Source: Candidatus Eisenbacteria bacterium (GTDB lineage: Bacteria; Desulfobacterota; Binatia; DP-6). From it: DNA of 64,000 bases. This document shows positions 1 through 10,377 of the stretch, piece by piece. Where the stretch lies: NCBI GenBank assembly GCA_035577985.1, contig DATJZY010000042.1, positions 124,001-188,000 of the forward strand. Reading direction: 5' to 3'. The notes below the pieces were generated by a model, which saw only the letters and a program-made list of their open reading frames with translations, was not told the origin of the DNA and did no database searches. A program made the translations under genes and the position numbers. The stretch's first letter is position 1. Every line of letters starts with the position of its first letter.

Positions 1-1
1 G

Positions 2-2008
2 ACGCGTGCCTGCTTCACGCTCGCGTCGGTCGGCTACGGGACCCTGATCGATCCCGGTCCGCTCACCGCCGTCGCCGAGCGGCTCGCCGACGACGACCCC
101 TCCTTGTGCGGGTTCGTGTGGGCCGAGCTCTCGCAGGTCTACTGGACGGCCCGGCGCGCCGGCCAGGCACGCGAGATGGCCGAGCGCGGGCTCGAGATCG
201 GTCGCCGTCTGGGCGACGATCCGCTCGCCGCCGAGTCGCATCGCTCCGCCGCCCTCGCGGCCAGCCAGGCGCTCGATCCGCGCGGCGCGCTCGAGCACCT
301 GGAACAGGGCCTCGTCTGCGCGCGACGTGGCGGCGACTCCTGGATCGAGAGCAACCTCCTGCAGCGCCGCCCGCTGGCGCTCCTCTGGAGCGGGCGGCTC
401 GCCGACGCCGACGCGGCCGCGTTCGAGGCCGCGGAGATCACGCGCCGCCTCCACGACTGGGGGGACAACTCCCTCGCCGAGGGCGCGCTCACCTGCCTCG
501 CGGTCGCGCGGGGCGACTTCGACGGTGCCGAGCGACACGCCTACCGCGCGATGGCCCTGCTGCAGCGGTCCGGCTATCCGTGGGCGGGACCGACCGCGCT
601 TCCCGCGCTGGCGTGCGCACGCATCGCGCGCGGTGCGTTCGGCGAAGCCGAGGACGCGCTCGCCATCCTGGGCGACCCGGGGCAGGTGTTCGACGACCCG
701 GGGCCGGCGATCCAGTTCGCCGTCTTCGTGCTGCGCCAGGCGGTGCGGGCCTGGACCGAGCGTCCCGAGGATCTCCGTGCGGAGCTGCACGACCGCTTCC
801 TGCCCCTCGCCCGCCCGATCACGAGGGACGACGCCGCCGATGTCTACGCGGTCGGCATGTACGGCGCCCTCGTCGAGACCGCCGAGCGCCTCGCCGCGCC
901 CGAGCTGGCCGAGCCCGTGTACGACGTCCTCGTGCGCGCCGCCGAGCGCGGCGTCGTCGTGTCGAGCGGATGGGTGTGTCTCACCGCGCGCGTCCTCGGC
1001 GCCGCCGCGACGATGCTGCACCGGTGGGACGAGGCCCAGGCCTGGTTCGAGACCGGGCTCGCGCAGGCGACGACGCACGGCATGCGACCCGAGCTGGCGC
1101 GCATCCACCTCGGCCTGGCGCGGCTGCTCGTCGCGCGTGGACGGCGCGCCGACCGCCGGCGCGCGGTGGACCACGTGGGCCGTGCCCTCCCGATCCTGCG
1201 CGAGCTCGGCATGACGCCGTTCGAAGACCAGGCCCGCACGCTCGCTGCCGTTCTCGAGACCGCCGCCGCGGCCCCTGCCCAGCTCGAGAGCACCGAAGGC
1301 CTCAACCGCCGTGAGCACACGATCCTCTTCCACCTCGCGCGCGGGCACGACGACGCGACGATCGCCCGCGATCTCGTGCTGCGCGCCGACACGCTCGCAC
1401 GCCATCTCCGTACGCTGTTCCGCAAGATCGGCGTCGACACCCGCGCCGAAGCGGTCCTCTACGCCCGCTCCCTCGGGGTCGTGCCCGAGCCGCCGCCGGC
1501 CCGCGATCGCCCGCTCGCCGTGATCCTGTTCACCGACATCGCCGGGTCGGCTGCGCTGTTCGACCGCCTGGGGGACGCGGCTGCGCGCGAGCTGGTGCGC
1601 ACGCACGACAGCATCGTCCGCGACGCGCTCGCTCGCACCGGCGGCGTCGAGACCAAGCACACCGGCGACGGGATCATGGCGACCTTCGCGTCGGTGTCGC
1701 TGGCGCTCGACTGCGCCGTCCTGCTGCAGCGCCAGATCGCGGCCCACAACGCGCGCTCGCCGGAGCGCCGCCTCGGCGTGCGCGTCGGCATCAACGCCGG
1801 CGAGGCGATGCTCGAGGACCACGACTTCTTCGGCACCGCCGTCACGGCGGCGGCACGCATCTGCGCGCGCGCCCGTCCCGGGCAGATCCTGGTCGCCGAG
1901 GTCGTCCGGCAGCTCGCGTCGGGTCAGGCCGTCCGGTTCACCGACAAGGGGCGGGTCGCGCTGCGCGGCTTTGCGCGCCGCTACCACCTCTTCGAGGTAT
2001 CATGGTAA
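2..2008 (+). CDS. Partial regulator: helical repeats, internal LuxR-type HTH, C-terminal class III nucleotide cyclase
   Basis: The reading frame is open from the first bases, so the start lies before the window; 668 codons are visible. Roughly the first 420 residues are Ala/Arg/Leu-rich paired helices like TPR units. Residues ~434-495 match the LuxR-family DNA-binding domain (LNRREHTILFHLARG, then KIGVDTRAEA). From ~505 to the end is a class III adenylyl/guanylyl cyclase catalytic domain with both metal-binding Asp motifs (FTDIAGS and HTGDGIMATF) and GVRVGINAGEA. The usual transition-state Asn in VNxAAR reads Thr (AVTAAARI), so activity is not certain. The likely role is a signal-responsive regulator that either binds DNA or makes cAMP. 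Finding the HTH before, not after, the cyclase is unusual. The stop is TAA, 25 bp before the next start. Confidence 0.85.
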   Translation, partial: TRACFTLASVGYGTLIDPGPLTAVAERLADDDPSLCGFVWAELSQVYWTARRAGQAREMAERGLEIGRRLGDDPLAAESHRSAALAASQALDPRGALEHLEQGLVCARRGGDSWIESNLLQRRPLALLWSGRLADADAAAFEAAEITRRLHDWGDNSLAEGALTCLAVARGDFDGAERHAYRAMALLQRSGYPWAGPTALPALACARIARGAFGEAEDALAILGDPGQVFDDPGPAIQFAVFVLRQAVRAWTERPEDLRAELHDRFLPLARPITRDDAADVYAVGMYGALVETAERLAAPELAEPVYDVLVRAAERGVVVSSGWVCLTARVLGAAATMLHRWDEAQAWFETGLAQATTHGMRPELARIHLGLARLLVARGRRADRRRAVDHVGRALPILRELGMTPFEDQARTLAAVLETAAAAPAQLESTEGLNRREHTILFHLARGHDDATIARDLVLRADTLARHLRTLFRKIGVDTRAEAVLYARSLGVVPEPPPARDRPLAVILFTDIAGSAALFDRLGDAAARELVRTHDSIVRDALARTGGVETKHTGDGIMATFASVSLALDCAVLLQRQIAAHNARSPERRLGVRVGINAGEAMLEDHDFFGTAVTAAARICARARPGQILVAEVVRQLASGQAVRFTDKGRVALRGFARRYHLFEVSW

Positions 2009-2033
2009 CCGGCGAAGAGAGGAGGAACCCTCC

Positions 2034-2663
2034 ATGCCAGGGATGCCGGATCTGATCCTTCGAGCCCCGGTCTTTCACCGCCTCGCCAAGGCCTCGCGCC
2101 TGGCCGGCGCCAGCTCGAACCCGCTCGTCGACGAGATCATCACCCGCCTGAACGGCGATCCGTCGCAGCCGGCGAACAAGATCCCCCAGATCATGCAGGA
2201 CATGGGGTTCTATGCCGACGCGCCGGCGGCCGAGCACTTTCGTCGCGACTGGCTGAACGATCCGCCAGGCGGCGGCTTCTGGCAAACGATCGACACCGAG
2301 TCGATCATCCGCAAGGGCATCGCGGTCGCGCTCGAGAAGTTCAAGGACGTCGGCAAGCCGCTCGAGTTCTTCTGGGTCATCTCCGGCGATCAGACGACGA
2401 GCCGCTGGGAGATGACGGTCACGGTCTGCAAGCGGGTCATCGTCGTCATGTTCCACACGCCGCAGTTCCCGTGCTTCGTGCCCACCAAGGCGAGCACCTC
2501 GATGACGGTCATCCGGCCAGAGGGCGGGGCCATCATCGCGCGCCCGGTGCTCGAGCCGAACCCGCCCGCCCCCGCCGGTGCGGCCGCGGCCAAGAAGAAG
2601 CCGAAGACGAAGCACAAGAAGAAGACGAAGCACCCGAAGGGGCCGAAGAAGAACAAGAAGTAG
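2034..2663 (+). CDS. Hypothetical protein with Lys-rich C-terminal tail
   Basis: 209 residues from an ATG preceded by a strong Shine-Dalgarno stretch (GAGAGGAGGA, about 8 bp upstream), which decides the start over upstream in-frame codons. The body (about 1-175) has no signal peptide or membrane segment and no family I recognise; it contains FWQTIDTESIIRKG and a beta-rich stretch ending in STSMTVIRPEGG. The last ~35 residues switch to an Ala/Pro linker and then an almost pure Lys/Pro/His tail, resembling histone H1-like or RNA-binding tails. A nucleic-acid or polyanion contact is therefore possible, but this is inference from composition only. It follows the cyclase gene and converges on icd through a shared hairpin. 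Confidence 0.8.
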   Translation: MPGMPDLILRAPVFHRLAKASRLAGASSNPLVDEIITRLNGDPSQPANKIPQIMQDMGFYADAPAAEHFRRDWLNDPPGGGFWQTIDTESIIRKGIAVALEKFKDVGKPLEFFWVISGDQTTSRWEMTVTVCKRVIVVMFHTPQFPCFVPTKASTSMTVIRPEGGAIIARPVLEPNPPAPAGAAAAKKKPKTKHKKKTKHPKGPKKNKK

Positions 2664-2680
2664 GCGCGCCCCGCGCGCGC

Positions 2681-2683
<3 letters not shown>
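2661..2683. terminator. Bidirectional hairpin holding both stop codons
   Basis: A perfect 9-bp inverted repeat, TAGGCGCGC at 2661-2669 and GCGCGCCTA at 2675-2683, with a 5-base loop. The left arm begins with the TAG stop of the plus-strand gene and the right arm ends with the TAG stop of icd on the other strand. There is no T-tract, so it is a terminator-like hairpin rather than a classical intrinsic terminator. Its position exactly between convergent genes fits transcription termination or protection of the 3' ends in both directions. Confidence 0.55.
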
Positions 2684-4072
<1,389 letters not shown>

Positions 4073-4204
4073 GAGGGCCAGAAACTAGAATTCGGAGAGC
4101 GGCGCAAGGGCGTGTCGACGACGTCCGGGTGGCGCCGGACCATCATGCCGTGGCCGGTGCTGGAACCTCCGCCGGACGTCTGCTACCTGATCCGCCGCGC
4201 GGCG

Positions 4205-5026
4205 ATGTGGTACCGCTTCCTTAACCCGCTGCGACCGATGCGCGACCTGTACGTTCACCGCGAGCTGCTCGGCCAATTCGCGCGGCGCGAGATCGAGGCG
4301 CGATATCGCGGATCGTACCTGGGGCTACTGTGGTCCCTCATCACGCCGCTCGTGATGCTCGCTACGTACACGCTCGTGTTCTCGACCATCTTCCAGGCAC
4401 GGTGGCGCGTCGACGCCGTTCCGCAACGCGGCGAGTTCGCCCTGACGCTGTTCGCCGGCCTCATCGCCTTCAACCTTTTCGCGGAGTGCGTGACGCGCGC
4501 GCCGACGCTGGTCGTCGCGAACACGAACTACGTGAAGAACGTCGTCTTCCCCATCCAGATCCTGCCCGTGAGCGCCCTCGGTGCCGCCCTCTTCCACGGC
4601 GTCGTCAACGTCGCGATCCTCCTCGTCGCGAGCCTCGTCGTGTTCGGCACGTTGTCGCACACCCTCTGGCTCCTTCCGGTGGCGGCCCTCCCGCTGCTGG
4701 CGTTCTCGCTCGGCCTCAGCTGGCTCCTCGCGTCGCTCGGCGTCTTCTTGCGTGACACGACCTACGCCGTCGGCATGGCGACGCAGATCCTCTTCTTCCT
4801 GACGCCGGTCTTCTACCGCGCCGACGCGGTACCCGAGCCGCTGCGCACCGTCCTCGGCCTCAACCCCCTCTCCAACATCGTGGAGGACTTTCGCCGCGTC
4901 CTCGTCTGGAGTCAGACGCCCGACTGGACTGCGTGGTCGATCGCGATGGCGACCTCCGCCGCCGTGTTCGTCCTCGGCTACGCCTGGTTCATGATCACGA
5001 AGCCGGGATTCGCCGACGTGTTGTGA
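4205..5026 (+). CDS. wzm: Polysaccharide ABC exporter permease (Wzm type, ABC-2 family)
   Basis: 273 residues from the ATG at 4205; in-frame ATGs at 4145 (293 aa) and 4238 (262 aa) are alternatives, and none has a convincing ribosome site. The start of the conserved domain reads RRE(I)EARYRGSYLGLLWS, the hallmark of O-antigen/teichoic acid export permeases, followed by about six hydrophobic segments (LVMLATYTLVFSTIF, LTLFAGLIAFNLF, the paired LLPVAALPLLAFSLGLSWLL, QILFFLTPVFY and a last one near the C-terminus). It would form the inner-membrane channel that moves a lipid-linked glycan to the periplasm. Its ATPase partner is not adjacent; the only candidate here is the Wzt-type gene at 20.7-22.5 kb on the other strand, which is an unusual separation. 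Confidence 0.85.
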   Translation: MWYRFLNPLRPMRDLYVHRELLGQFARREIEARYRGSYLGLLWSLITPLVMLATYTLVFSTIFQARWRVDAVPQRGEFALTLFAGLIAFNLFAECVTRAPTLVVANTNYVKNVVFPIQILPVSALGAALFHGVVNVAILLVASLVVFGTLSHTLWLLPVAALPLLAFSLGLSWLLASLGVFLRDTTYAVGMATQILFFLTPVFYRADAVPEPLRTVLGLNPLSNIVEDFRRVLVWSQTPDWTAWSIAMATSAAVFVLGYAWFMITKPGFADVL

Positions 5027-5044
5027 GCGTAGCGCCGGGGCGGT

Positions 5045-7177
5045 TCACTCGCCCATCGCCCGATAGTGGCGCGGGGTGTTCCGGCGGACGGTGCCATGGT
5101 CGGCCGCCCAGCAGCGATCGGGTGCATCGAGGCGTCGAAGCTCGATCCTGACCGATTCCGTGGCCGGGAGGTCGGGAACGACCGCATGCTTCCCGCCACC
5201 CGTCGCCTCGAATCGCGACTGGCCCCCGGCGCCTGCCCGAAGCGAAAGACGGGACAGCCCGTCCGGCGCGCGCGCATCCCTGTATTCGAAGCCGTGGCGC
5301 GTTCGTCGCCAGCACCGCACCGCGCCGCACCCTCCGGCGGGCGCCGTCGCGCGCAGTACGACCCTCCCGGACTCCGTGATCCCGCAGACCGCGTACCCGG
5401 CGGCGGCCCGTGGATCTCCGAGATTCGCGACGGTCGTCGCGGGCCCACTTCTGAGCGTCCACAGGAACGAGCCGCGAGAGGACCGTGGGCGATCCACCGC
5501 GAGCCGACCGCCGCCGCTCACCATCGACCGACCGCACGACGCCGTCGGCTCCGCGAGGCACCCATTGGTCGGCGAACATTCTCCGCAGGGCGCACACGGA
5601 AGCTCGGACGACCCCGCGCAGATACCGCCGTGGCACGCATCACCCAGGGTGCAGACGGAGCCATCGTCGCAGGCGGAGCCCTCCGCGGCGGCCGTCTTGC
5701 AGTCGGCGGCGCAACAGTCGCCGCCGACGAAGTTCCCGTCGTCGCACATTTCGCCCGCATCCACGGTGCCGTCGCCGCAGGCAAGTGGCGCGCCGTCGTC
5801 AGCCGCGAACGTCGTCACCGTGAACGTGGGGAGGGAGGACGGGCCCGTACCCGGCAGGACGGCCGCGTGCCCACCGCCGACGGCCAGCGTCCCGTTCGCG
5901 GTGCGAGTCGCACCGCGCGGCTGGTACCAGCCCGGGACGTCCGGGGTCTCGCCCCCTTCGCGGCGCCACAGCTCGTGAAGATCTGCCGCGGCGAGCCGTG
6001 CGGCCAGGAAACCGAAGTCGCGGTAGCTGCCCACGACGAACAGATCGCCCGACGACGGATCGAGGACGAGGGCTGCGCCGCGACCGCGGGCGCCGCATGG
6101 ACAGGGATACACGTTGCCCGGGTCGCGCGGGAATTCGTGGTCGGCCACGAGGGTGCCGTCGTCATGCGCGAGTCTCTCGACCCACAGGGTGTGTGGCGAC
6201 AGCAAGGCGGCCTGCCCCTGCTGGATCGTGCTCGTCTCGAGCACGGCGACATCGCCGTTCCCGAGCACGGTTGCGTCGTCGACGCTGCGCACCTCGTGGG
6301 TCCAGCTCGGTTGCCCGGCGGTGCCGGAGAGCAACGAGATGGTACCGGTGATCATGAAGTCGGAGCCGGTGTTGCCCGCGCCGACGTAAACGTCGCCCGC
6401 AGCCGACACCAGCAATCGCTTGGCCTCGCCACTCGGAGGCTGAAGCATGGTGGCCCAGACCTCCATTCCCGTCGCCTGATCGACGCGCGCGACCGCGCTC
6501 CCCTGCAGGAACGTTCCCAGGGTTCGCCCGAGGAGAACGGGATCGCCGCTCGGGTGCAGGGCGACGGCGACACCCTCCCCTTGTACGCCCGTATACGTCC
6601 ACGACGGGAGCCCCGTCTGCGCAGCGTGCCGCCTGAGCGTCATGCGCGATTCGAAGCTCATGGGATCGACCGTCGTCGTAGCAACGAAGACGTCGCCGCT
6701 CGGGTCGACCGCGAGCCCCACTGGTTCCTGGAATGTCGCCGGAGCGTCCTGGCGCCAACGGATCGCGCCGGTGGCGCCGTTCAGCTTCACGACGGTCAAT
6801 TGCGAGTCGACCCCGGGCGACGACGTGCGTCCGGCGGCGATGACGTCGCCGGCGGGATCGATGGCAACCGCGACGGCTTCGTCGGTTTCGTTGGGCGGCA
6901 TGTGCACCGCCGGCCCGGCAAGCACCGTCCGCCACAGCTCGGACCCGTCCGCCGAGGCGAGCCGCACCACAGCGAAATCGGCCCCGGTGGCGGTCTGGTC
7001 GATGAAGCCCCCGGCGACCACGTCGCCGCCGGGCGCCGCCGTGACGGCGAGCGCGGAGCCTTCCCCGCTTCCCGTGCCGCTGAGCCGTGCCTGCCACGCG
7101 CGAGCAGCAGTCGAGGTGGAGAACACCAACGCCGCGATCGACAGCGCGATCAATCGACCTGTGCGTCTCGACGGCAT
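5045..7177 (-). CDS. Secreted beta-propeller-like repeat protein with Cys-rich motif and C-terminal lineage-type domain
   Basis: 710 residues. The N-terminal ~27 residues form a Sec signal peptide (basic start, hydrophobic core, ARAW cleavage region). Residues ~30-470 contain repeats of the type GDVVAGGF...DFAVVRL, GDVFVATTT, GDPVLLGRT, GDVYVGAGN and GDLFVVGSY, each followed by a strand ending ELWRR or VWATML, as in PQQ/SBBP-type propellers. A Cys-rich stretch follows with CGDGTVDAGEMCDDGN (DUF4215-like), then a ~120-residue C-terminal domain with FLWTLRSGPATTVANLGDP and APAGGCGAVRCWRRTRHGF. The role is unknown; it is extracellular or periplasmic, possibly adhesive. It converges with the Wzm gene with only 18 bp between stops. 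Confidence 0.85.
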   Translation of the reverse strand: MPSRRTGRLIALSIAALVFSTSTAARAWQARLSGTGSGEGSALAVTAAPGGDVVAGGFIDQTATGADFAVVRLASADGSELWRTVLAGPAVHMPPNETDEAVAVAIDPAGDVIAAGRTSSPGVDSQLTVVKLNGATGAIRWRQDAPATFQEPVGLAVDPSGDVFVATTTVDPMSFESRMTLRRHAAQTGLPSWTYTGVQGEGVAVALHPSGDPVLLGRTLGTFLQGSAVARVDQATGMEVWATMLQPPSGEAKRLLVSAAGDVYVGAGNTGSDFMITGTISLLSGTAGQPSWTHEVRSVDDATVLGNGDVAVLETSTIQQGQAALLSPHTLWVERLAHDDGTLVADHEFPRDPGNVYPCPCGARGRGAALVLDPSSGDLFVVGSYRDFGFLAARLAAADLHELWRREGGETPDVPGWYQPRGATRTANGTLAVGGGHAAVLPGTGPSSLPTFTVTTFAADDGAPLACGDGTVDAGEMCDDGNFVGGDCCAADCKTAAAEGSACDDGSVCTLGDACHGGICAGSSELPCAPCGECSPTNGCLAEPTASCGRSMVSGGGRLAVDRPRSSRGSFLWTLRSGPATTVANLGDPRAAAGYAVCGITESGRVVLRATAPAGGCGAVRCWRRTRHGFEYRDARAPDGLSRLSLRAGAGGQSRFEATGGGKHAVVPDLPATESVRIELRRLDAPDRCWAADHGTVRRNTPRHYRAMGE

Positions 7178-7285
7178 CGATCGACCTTGCTCGTGTGCTT
7201 ACCACCGGGAGCCACGGTCGTGAAGAGCGTCGCTCCCTGCCAAGCACTGCCTCGTAGACTTGCATCGACGAGATTCAGCCCCGAT

Positions 7286-7305
7286 CGCGCGCCACCCGGC
7301 GCGCG
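7286..7305 (-). terminator. GC hairpin after the small helical gene
   Basis: A perfect 8-bp inverted repeat (CGCGCGCC at 7286-7293 and GGCGCGCG at 7298-7305) with a 4-base loop, 5 bp beyond the stop of the 7311-7679 gene in its direction of transcription. No T-tract follows. It sits at the end of the minus-strand glycosyltransferase run and before the separately oriented start of the beta-propeller gene, so a terminator role is plausible but not proven. Confidence 0.4.
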
Positions 7306-7310
7306 CCGCC

Positions 7311-7679
7311 TCACGTCGCGCCGTTTCCCCTCCGCGGGCTCCCGGTGACCTCGTCGCTCCGCTCCAGCTCGACCCGGAGCACGGCCATGCGGTTGCGCAG
7401 ATCGACCAGCTCACGCGCGATCTCGTCCATGGCGTCGAGGATGGCCTCCTGGACGCGCGCCTGGCGGTCGAACGCCGACGCACTGAACCAGTACACGAAG
7501 CGCTTGAGGCCCAGGAGACGCCCGCCGAGCGGCTCGGCGCGGAATCGATGCCACTGCTCGCGTGCCTGCATCGCCAGGGAGATGCTGCGCTGGGACGCCG
7601 CCTCGCACGCGCGCAGGCGGGCGTCCATGGTCCGCAACAGCTCGTCCACGTTCGCGGAATCTTCGGGGTGCGTCGTCAT
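7311..7679 (-). CDS. Small helical protein; stand-alone copy of a module fused to a neighbouring glycosyltransferase
   Basis: 122 residues from ATG 7679, overlapping the preceding gene's stop by 4 bp (ATGA), so it is translationally coupled to the large glycosyltransferase. It is predicted all-helical with heptad-like spacing at both ends. Residues 49-95 (EPLGGRLLGLKRFVYWF, then SASAFDRQARVQEAILDAMDE) align without gaps to residues 459-505 of the GT4 protein at 18570-20171; I count about 28 identical of 47. The amphipathic Trp/Phe/Tyr-containing core could lie on the membrane. No catalytic motif is visible. Its likely role is an accessory or scaffold for the glycosyltransferase complex, which is inference. 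Confidence 0.8.
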   Translation of the reverse strand: MTTHPEDSANVDELLRTMDARLRACEAASQRSISLAMQAREQWHRFRAEPLGGRLLGLKRFVYWFSASAFDRQARVQEAILDAMDEIARELVDLRNRMAVLRVELERSDEVTGSPRRGNGAT

Positions 7680-10300
7680 CGTTCGCTCTCCGGGGAATCG
7701 GCGGCGTCGCTCACGAACACCTGGCGGATCCACACCTGGCTCGCCCGACTGTCGAGGTTCCGCCACGGCTGTACGCGCAGGCGCACGGCGACCTGGTCGT
7801 CCGGCGCACCCACGATGGGCAGGTCGGTCCGCCTCCGGAAGTCGGGCTGCCGCTCGAACAGATCGAGGTAGACGGGCGGCTGTCCGTCCACGTCGACGGC
7901 GAGCACGCCGCTCCAATCGTGGCGCAGCGTCACCAGCGACAGCACGCTGCCGCCGGGGACCTCGAAACGCAGCGCCGCGCCCGGGCGCTCGGCGACCAGA
8001 TAGGTCTCACCGGGACGCGGCTCCCGCTCCTCCCACGCTCCGACCCGTTCGACGGCGCGCGCATCCCGGAACGGGATCGCCGAGGCGACGTGCCGGCGCC
8101 GACGCTCCCTGGCCCGCGCATCCATGCGCCGGACGACGCTCTCGTAGACGGGGATCATCCGGCGCGCCATGGCGAGGTGATCGAGGTCGCGAGCGACTTT
8201 GGCGCGCGCGGCCTCACCCAGTCGGCGACGCAGCTCGGCGTCGCCCATGAGCGCATCGAGCGCGGCCGTGAGCGCCTGCACGCTCCCCGGTTCGACCAGG
8301 ACGCCGTCGACACCGTCGGTGATGAGCTCGGGAATGCCCGCGCTCCGGCAACCGATGACCGGCTTCCCGTACTGCATCGCTTCCGGGTAGATCAGCCCGA
8401 ACGACTCGAACAGCGACGGTGCCACGAACACGTCGCACGCCGCGTAGAAGCCGGCGAGCCGCTCGTCGGATACCGCGCCGTGGAACGTGACCCGATCCAG
8501 CCAGGGCGCTCCGGCATGTCGCCGCAGGAACTCGCCCTTGAGACGCGTCCCCGTGCCGTCGGCGCCGCAATCGTCGCCGACGAAGTCGCACTGCCAGTCC
8601 GGATGACGCACCAGCAGGTCGGGCAATGCGTCGAGCAGCACGTGCGCACCCTTGCGGTATTCGAGGCGGCCGACGAAGAGGAGGCGCCGGCATCCCGTGT
8701 TCACCGGGAGATCCGGGCGGCGAAACGGCGCGACGCCGAGCGGCGTGCGATGGAGGGGAGGCAGGTGCTCGCGGTCGAGTCCCACCTTCTCGCGATAGAC
8801 GTCGAGCACCCCCCACGAGGGGCAGCAGATCGTATCGGCCTGCTCGATCTGCCACCGATCCAGGGCCAGGTAGGTTCGCAGCCCGTCGTCGAGCGTCCAG
8901 CCCTGCGTCTCGATGATCTCCGCGAGCGGCGTGACCAGCATGATCACGAACGGGTGAAGTCGCGCCAGGCATACCCCGAGGCCGCAGAGGTTCCAGTTGG
9001 TCGTGTGCACGACGTCGATCGTGATGCCTTCGCGCTCGAGCGCCACGAGCTTGTGGGGGACCGCGGCCGCGTACGCGGTGATCTGGTTCACCATGGGTCG
9101 ATCGGGGAACATGACGTTGTCGACCAGCTCTTCCCCGGACACCGCGTGCAGTGTGAAGCCAAGCCCGTCGCGCCGAATTCCGAAGTCGCCGCGGCAGATC
9201 ACGTGTACCTCGTGCCCGAGCCGATGCAGCCCCTTGGCGAGATCGTACGTGTAGCGCTCGACACCGCCGATGTGATCGAACGGGGGCACGCGATCGGTGA
9301 CGAGGGCGACGCGAAGGCGGCGCTCCGGCCGCTGCGCGCCGAACGGGAGAAACGCCGGGGGGATCGCCGCCCGCGCCAACCGCCGCCCACGAACGAGCGC
9401 CGCCCACATCCCCATGACGATTCCCAGCGGCCACTCCCACAGGAAGAAGCGAAGCACGCCAGCCGCCGACGTCTGGTCTTCGCGGTAGAACTTGAACACG
9501 TCCGCGACGAAGTGCTTCCGCGGCGCGACCCGCAACGTCGTGAGGAACCGGCGGAGGCGGCCACCTCGTCCATTGTGCATGCAGTAGTACGTGTCGTCCC
9601 GGGCGATGACCCGATAGTTTCGGCGGAGCGATTTGCCCGCACCAGGCGACGATGCAGGATAGTGCCGCACGGCGCCGTCGGGGATGGCGACGGTCCGGTA
9701 GCCGGCTCTCGCCAGGCGAAAGCAGACGTCTGCCTCGTCGGCGTAGTAGAGAACGTTCTCGTCGAACCCTCCGACCTCGACGAGCGCCGAGCGGCGGAAC
9801 GCGCTGTTGCAGCCCACCGTGCGCCGGACCCACCGCGTCCCGTCCGGCTTCGGCGCGTCCGGCCGGGAGCCCCAGAACACCTGGAACGCGTAGTCGGACG
9901 TCATGCCCGATTCGAACTGGAGCAGCGTACCATCGCAGTGGATCGCGGGCCCCGCGACCGCGCCGACGCGCCCGCTCCGATCGGCATCGAAGACCTCGAC
10001 GATCCGGTCCAGCCAATCCGGCTCGGCCGGCCGCGCGTCGTCGTCGATGAAGATGACGATGTCTCCAGTCGCCTGATCGATCCCGAGGTTGCGCTGCGCC
10101 GTCATGCGTCCCACCGGCGAGCTCACGACCTTGATGCGGCCGTCGTACTCCCGCAGCACATCCGCCGTGCGGTCGCTCGAGGGACCGTTCACCACCACCA
10201 CCTCGAAGTGCGGATAGGTGAGATGGCCGAGCGACGCGAGCAGCTGCTCCACGTAGTCCGCCCGGTTGTACGTGACGACGATGATCGAAACGCTGGTCAT
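7676..10300 (-). CDS. Tri-domain glycosyltransferase: GT2 - GT4 - C-terminal beta-sandwich
   Basis: 874 residues from ATG 10300 (MTSVSIIVVTYN); a GTG 21 bp upstream is less likely. Residues 1-~240 are a GT-A family 2 transferase with DDD at 86-88 and the acceptor-side DEADVCFRLA. A hydrophobic patch at ~282-305 may associate with the membrane. Residues ~328-715 are a GT-B family 4 transferase (VERYTYDLAKGL, FVGRLEYRKGAHVLL) with the EX7E pair at Glu632 and Glu640. Residues ~750-874 form a beta-rich domain containing TLRHDWSGVLAVDVDGQ. Two transferases on one chain suggest sequential addition of sugars to a lipid-linked glycan in the cytoplasm. The GT4 part is a close paralogue of the 18570-20171 protein. 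Confidence 0.9.
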   Translation of the reverse strand: MTSVSIIVVTYNRADYVEQLLASLGHLTYPHFEVVVVNGPSSDRTADVLREYDGRIKVVSSPVGRMTAQRNLGIDQATGDIVIFIDDDARPAEPDWLDRIVEVFDADRSGRVGAVAGPAIHCDGTLLQFESGMTSDYAFQVFWGSRPDAPKPDGTRWVRRTVGCNSAFRRSALVEVGGFDENVLYYADEADVCFRLARAGYRTVAIPDGAVRHYPASSPGAGKSLRRNYRVIARDDTYYCMHNGRGGRLRRFLTTLRVAPRKHFVADVFKFYREDQTSAAGVLRFFLWEWPLGIVMGMWAALVRGRRLARAAIPPAFLPFGAQRPERRLRVALVTDRVPPFDHIGGVERYTYDLAKGLHRLGHEVHVICRGDFGIRRDGLGFTLHAVSGEELVDNVMFPDRPMVNQITAYAAAVPHKLVALEREGITIDVVHTTNWNLCGLGVCLARLHPFVIMLVTPLAEIIETQGWTLDDGLRTYLALDRWQIEQADTICCPSWGVLDVYREKVGLDREHLPPLHRTPLGVAPFRRPDLPVNTGCRRLLFVGRLEYRKGAHVLLDALPDLLVRHPDWQCDFVGDDCGADGTGTRLKGEFLRRHAGAPWLDRVTFHGAVSDERLAGFYAACDVFVAPSLFESFGLIYPEAMQYGKPVIGCRSAGIPELITDGVDGVLVEPGSVQALTAALDALMGDAELRRRLGEAARAKVARDLDHLAMARRMIPVYESVVRRMDARARERRRRHVASAIPFRDARAVERVGAWEEREPRPGETYLVAERPGAALRFEVPGGSVLSLVTLRHDWSGVLAVDVDGQPPVYLDLFERQPDFRRRTDLPIVGAPDDQVAVRLRVQPWRNLDSRASQVWIRQVFVSDAADSPESER

Positions 10301-10377
10301 TGCTCGCGGGATCGTGCGCACCCGCCGACCGGGCGGCCCGAGCTTCCGCCTTCAGCTACCATGCGTCGGACGGTCCG

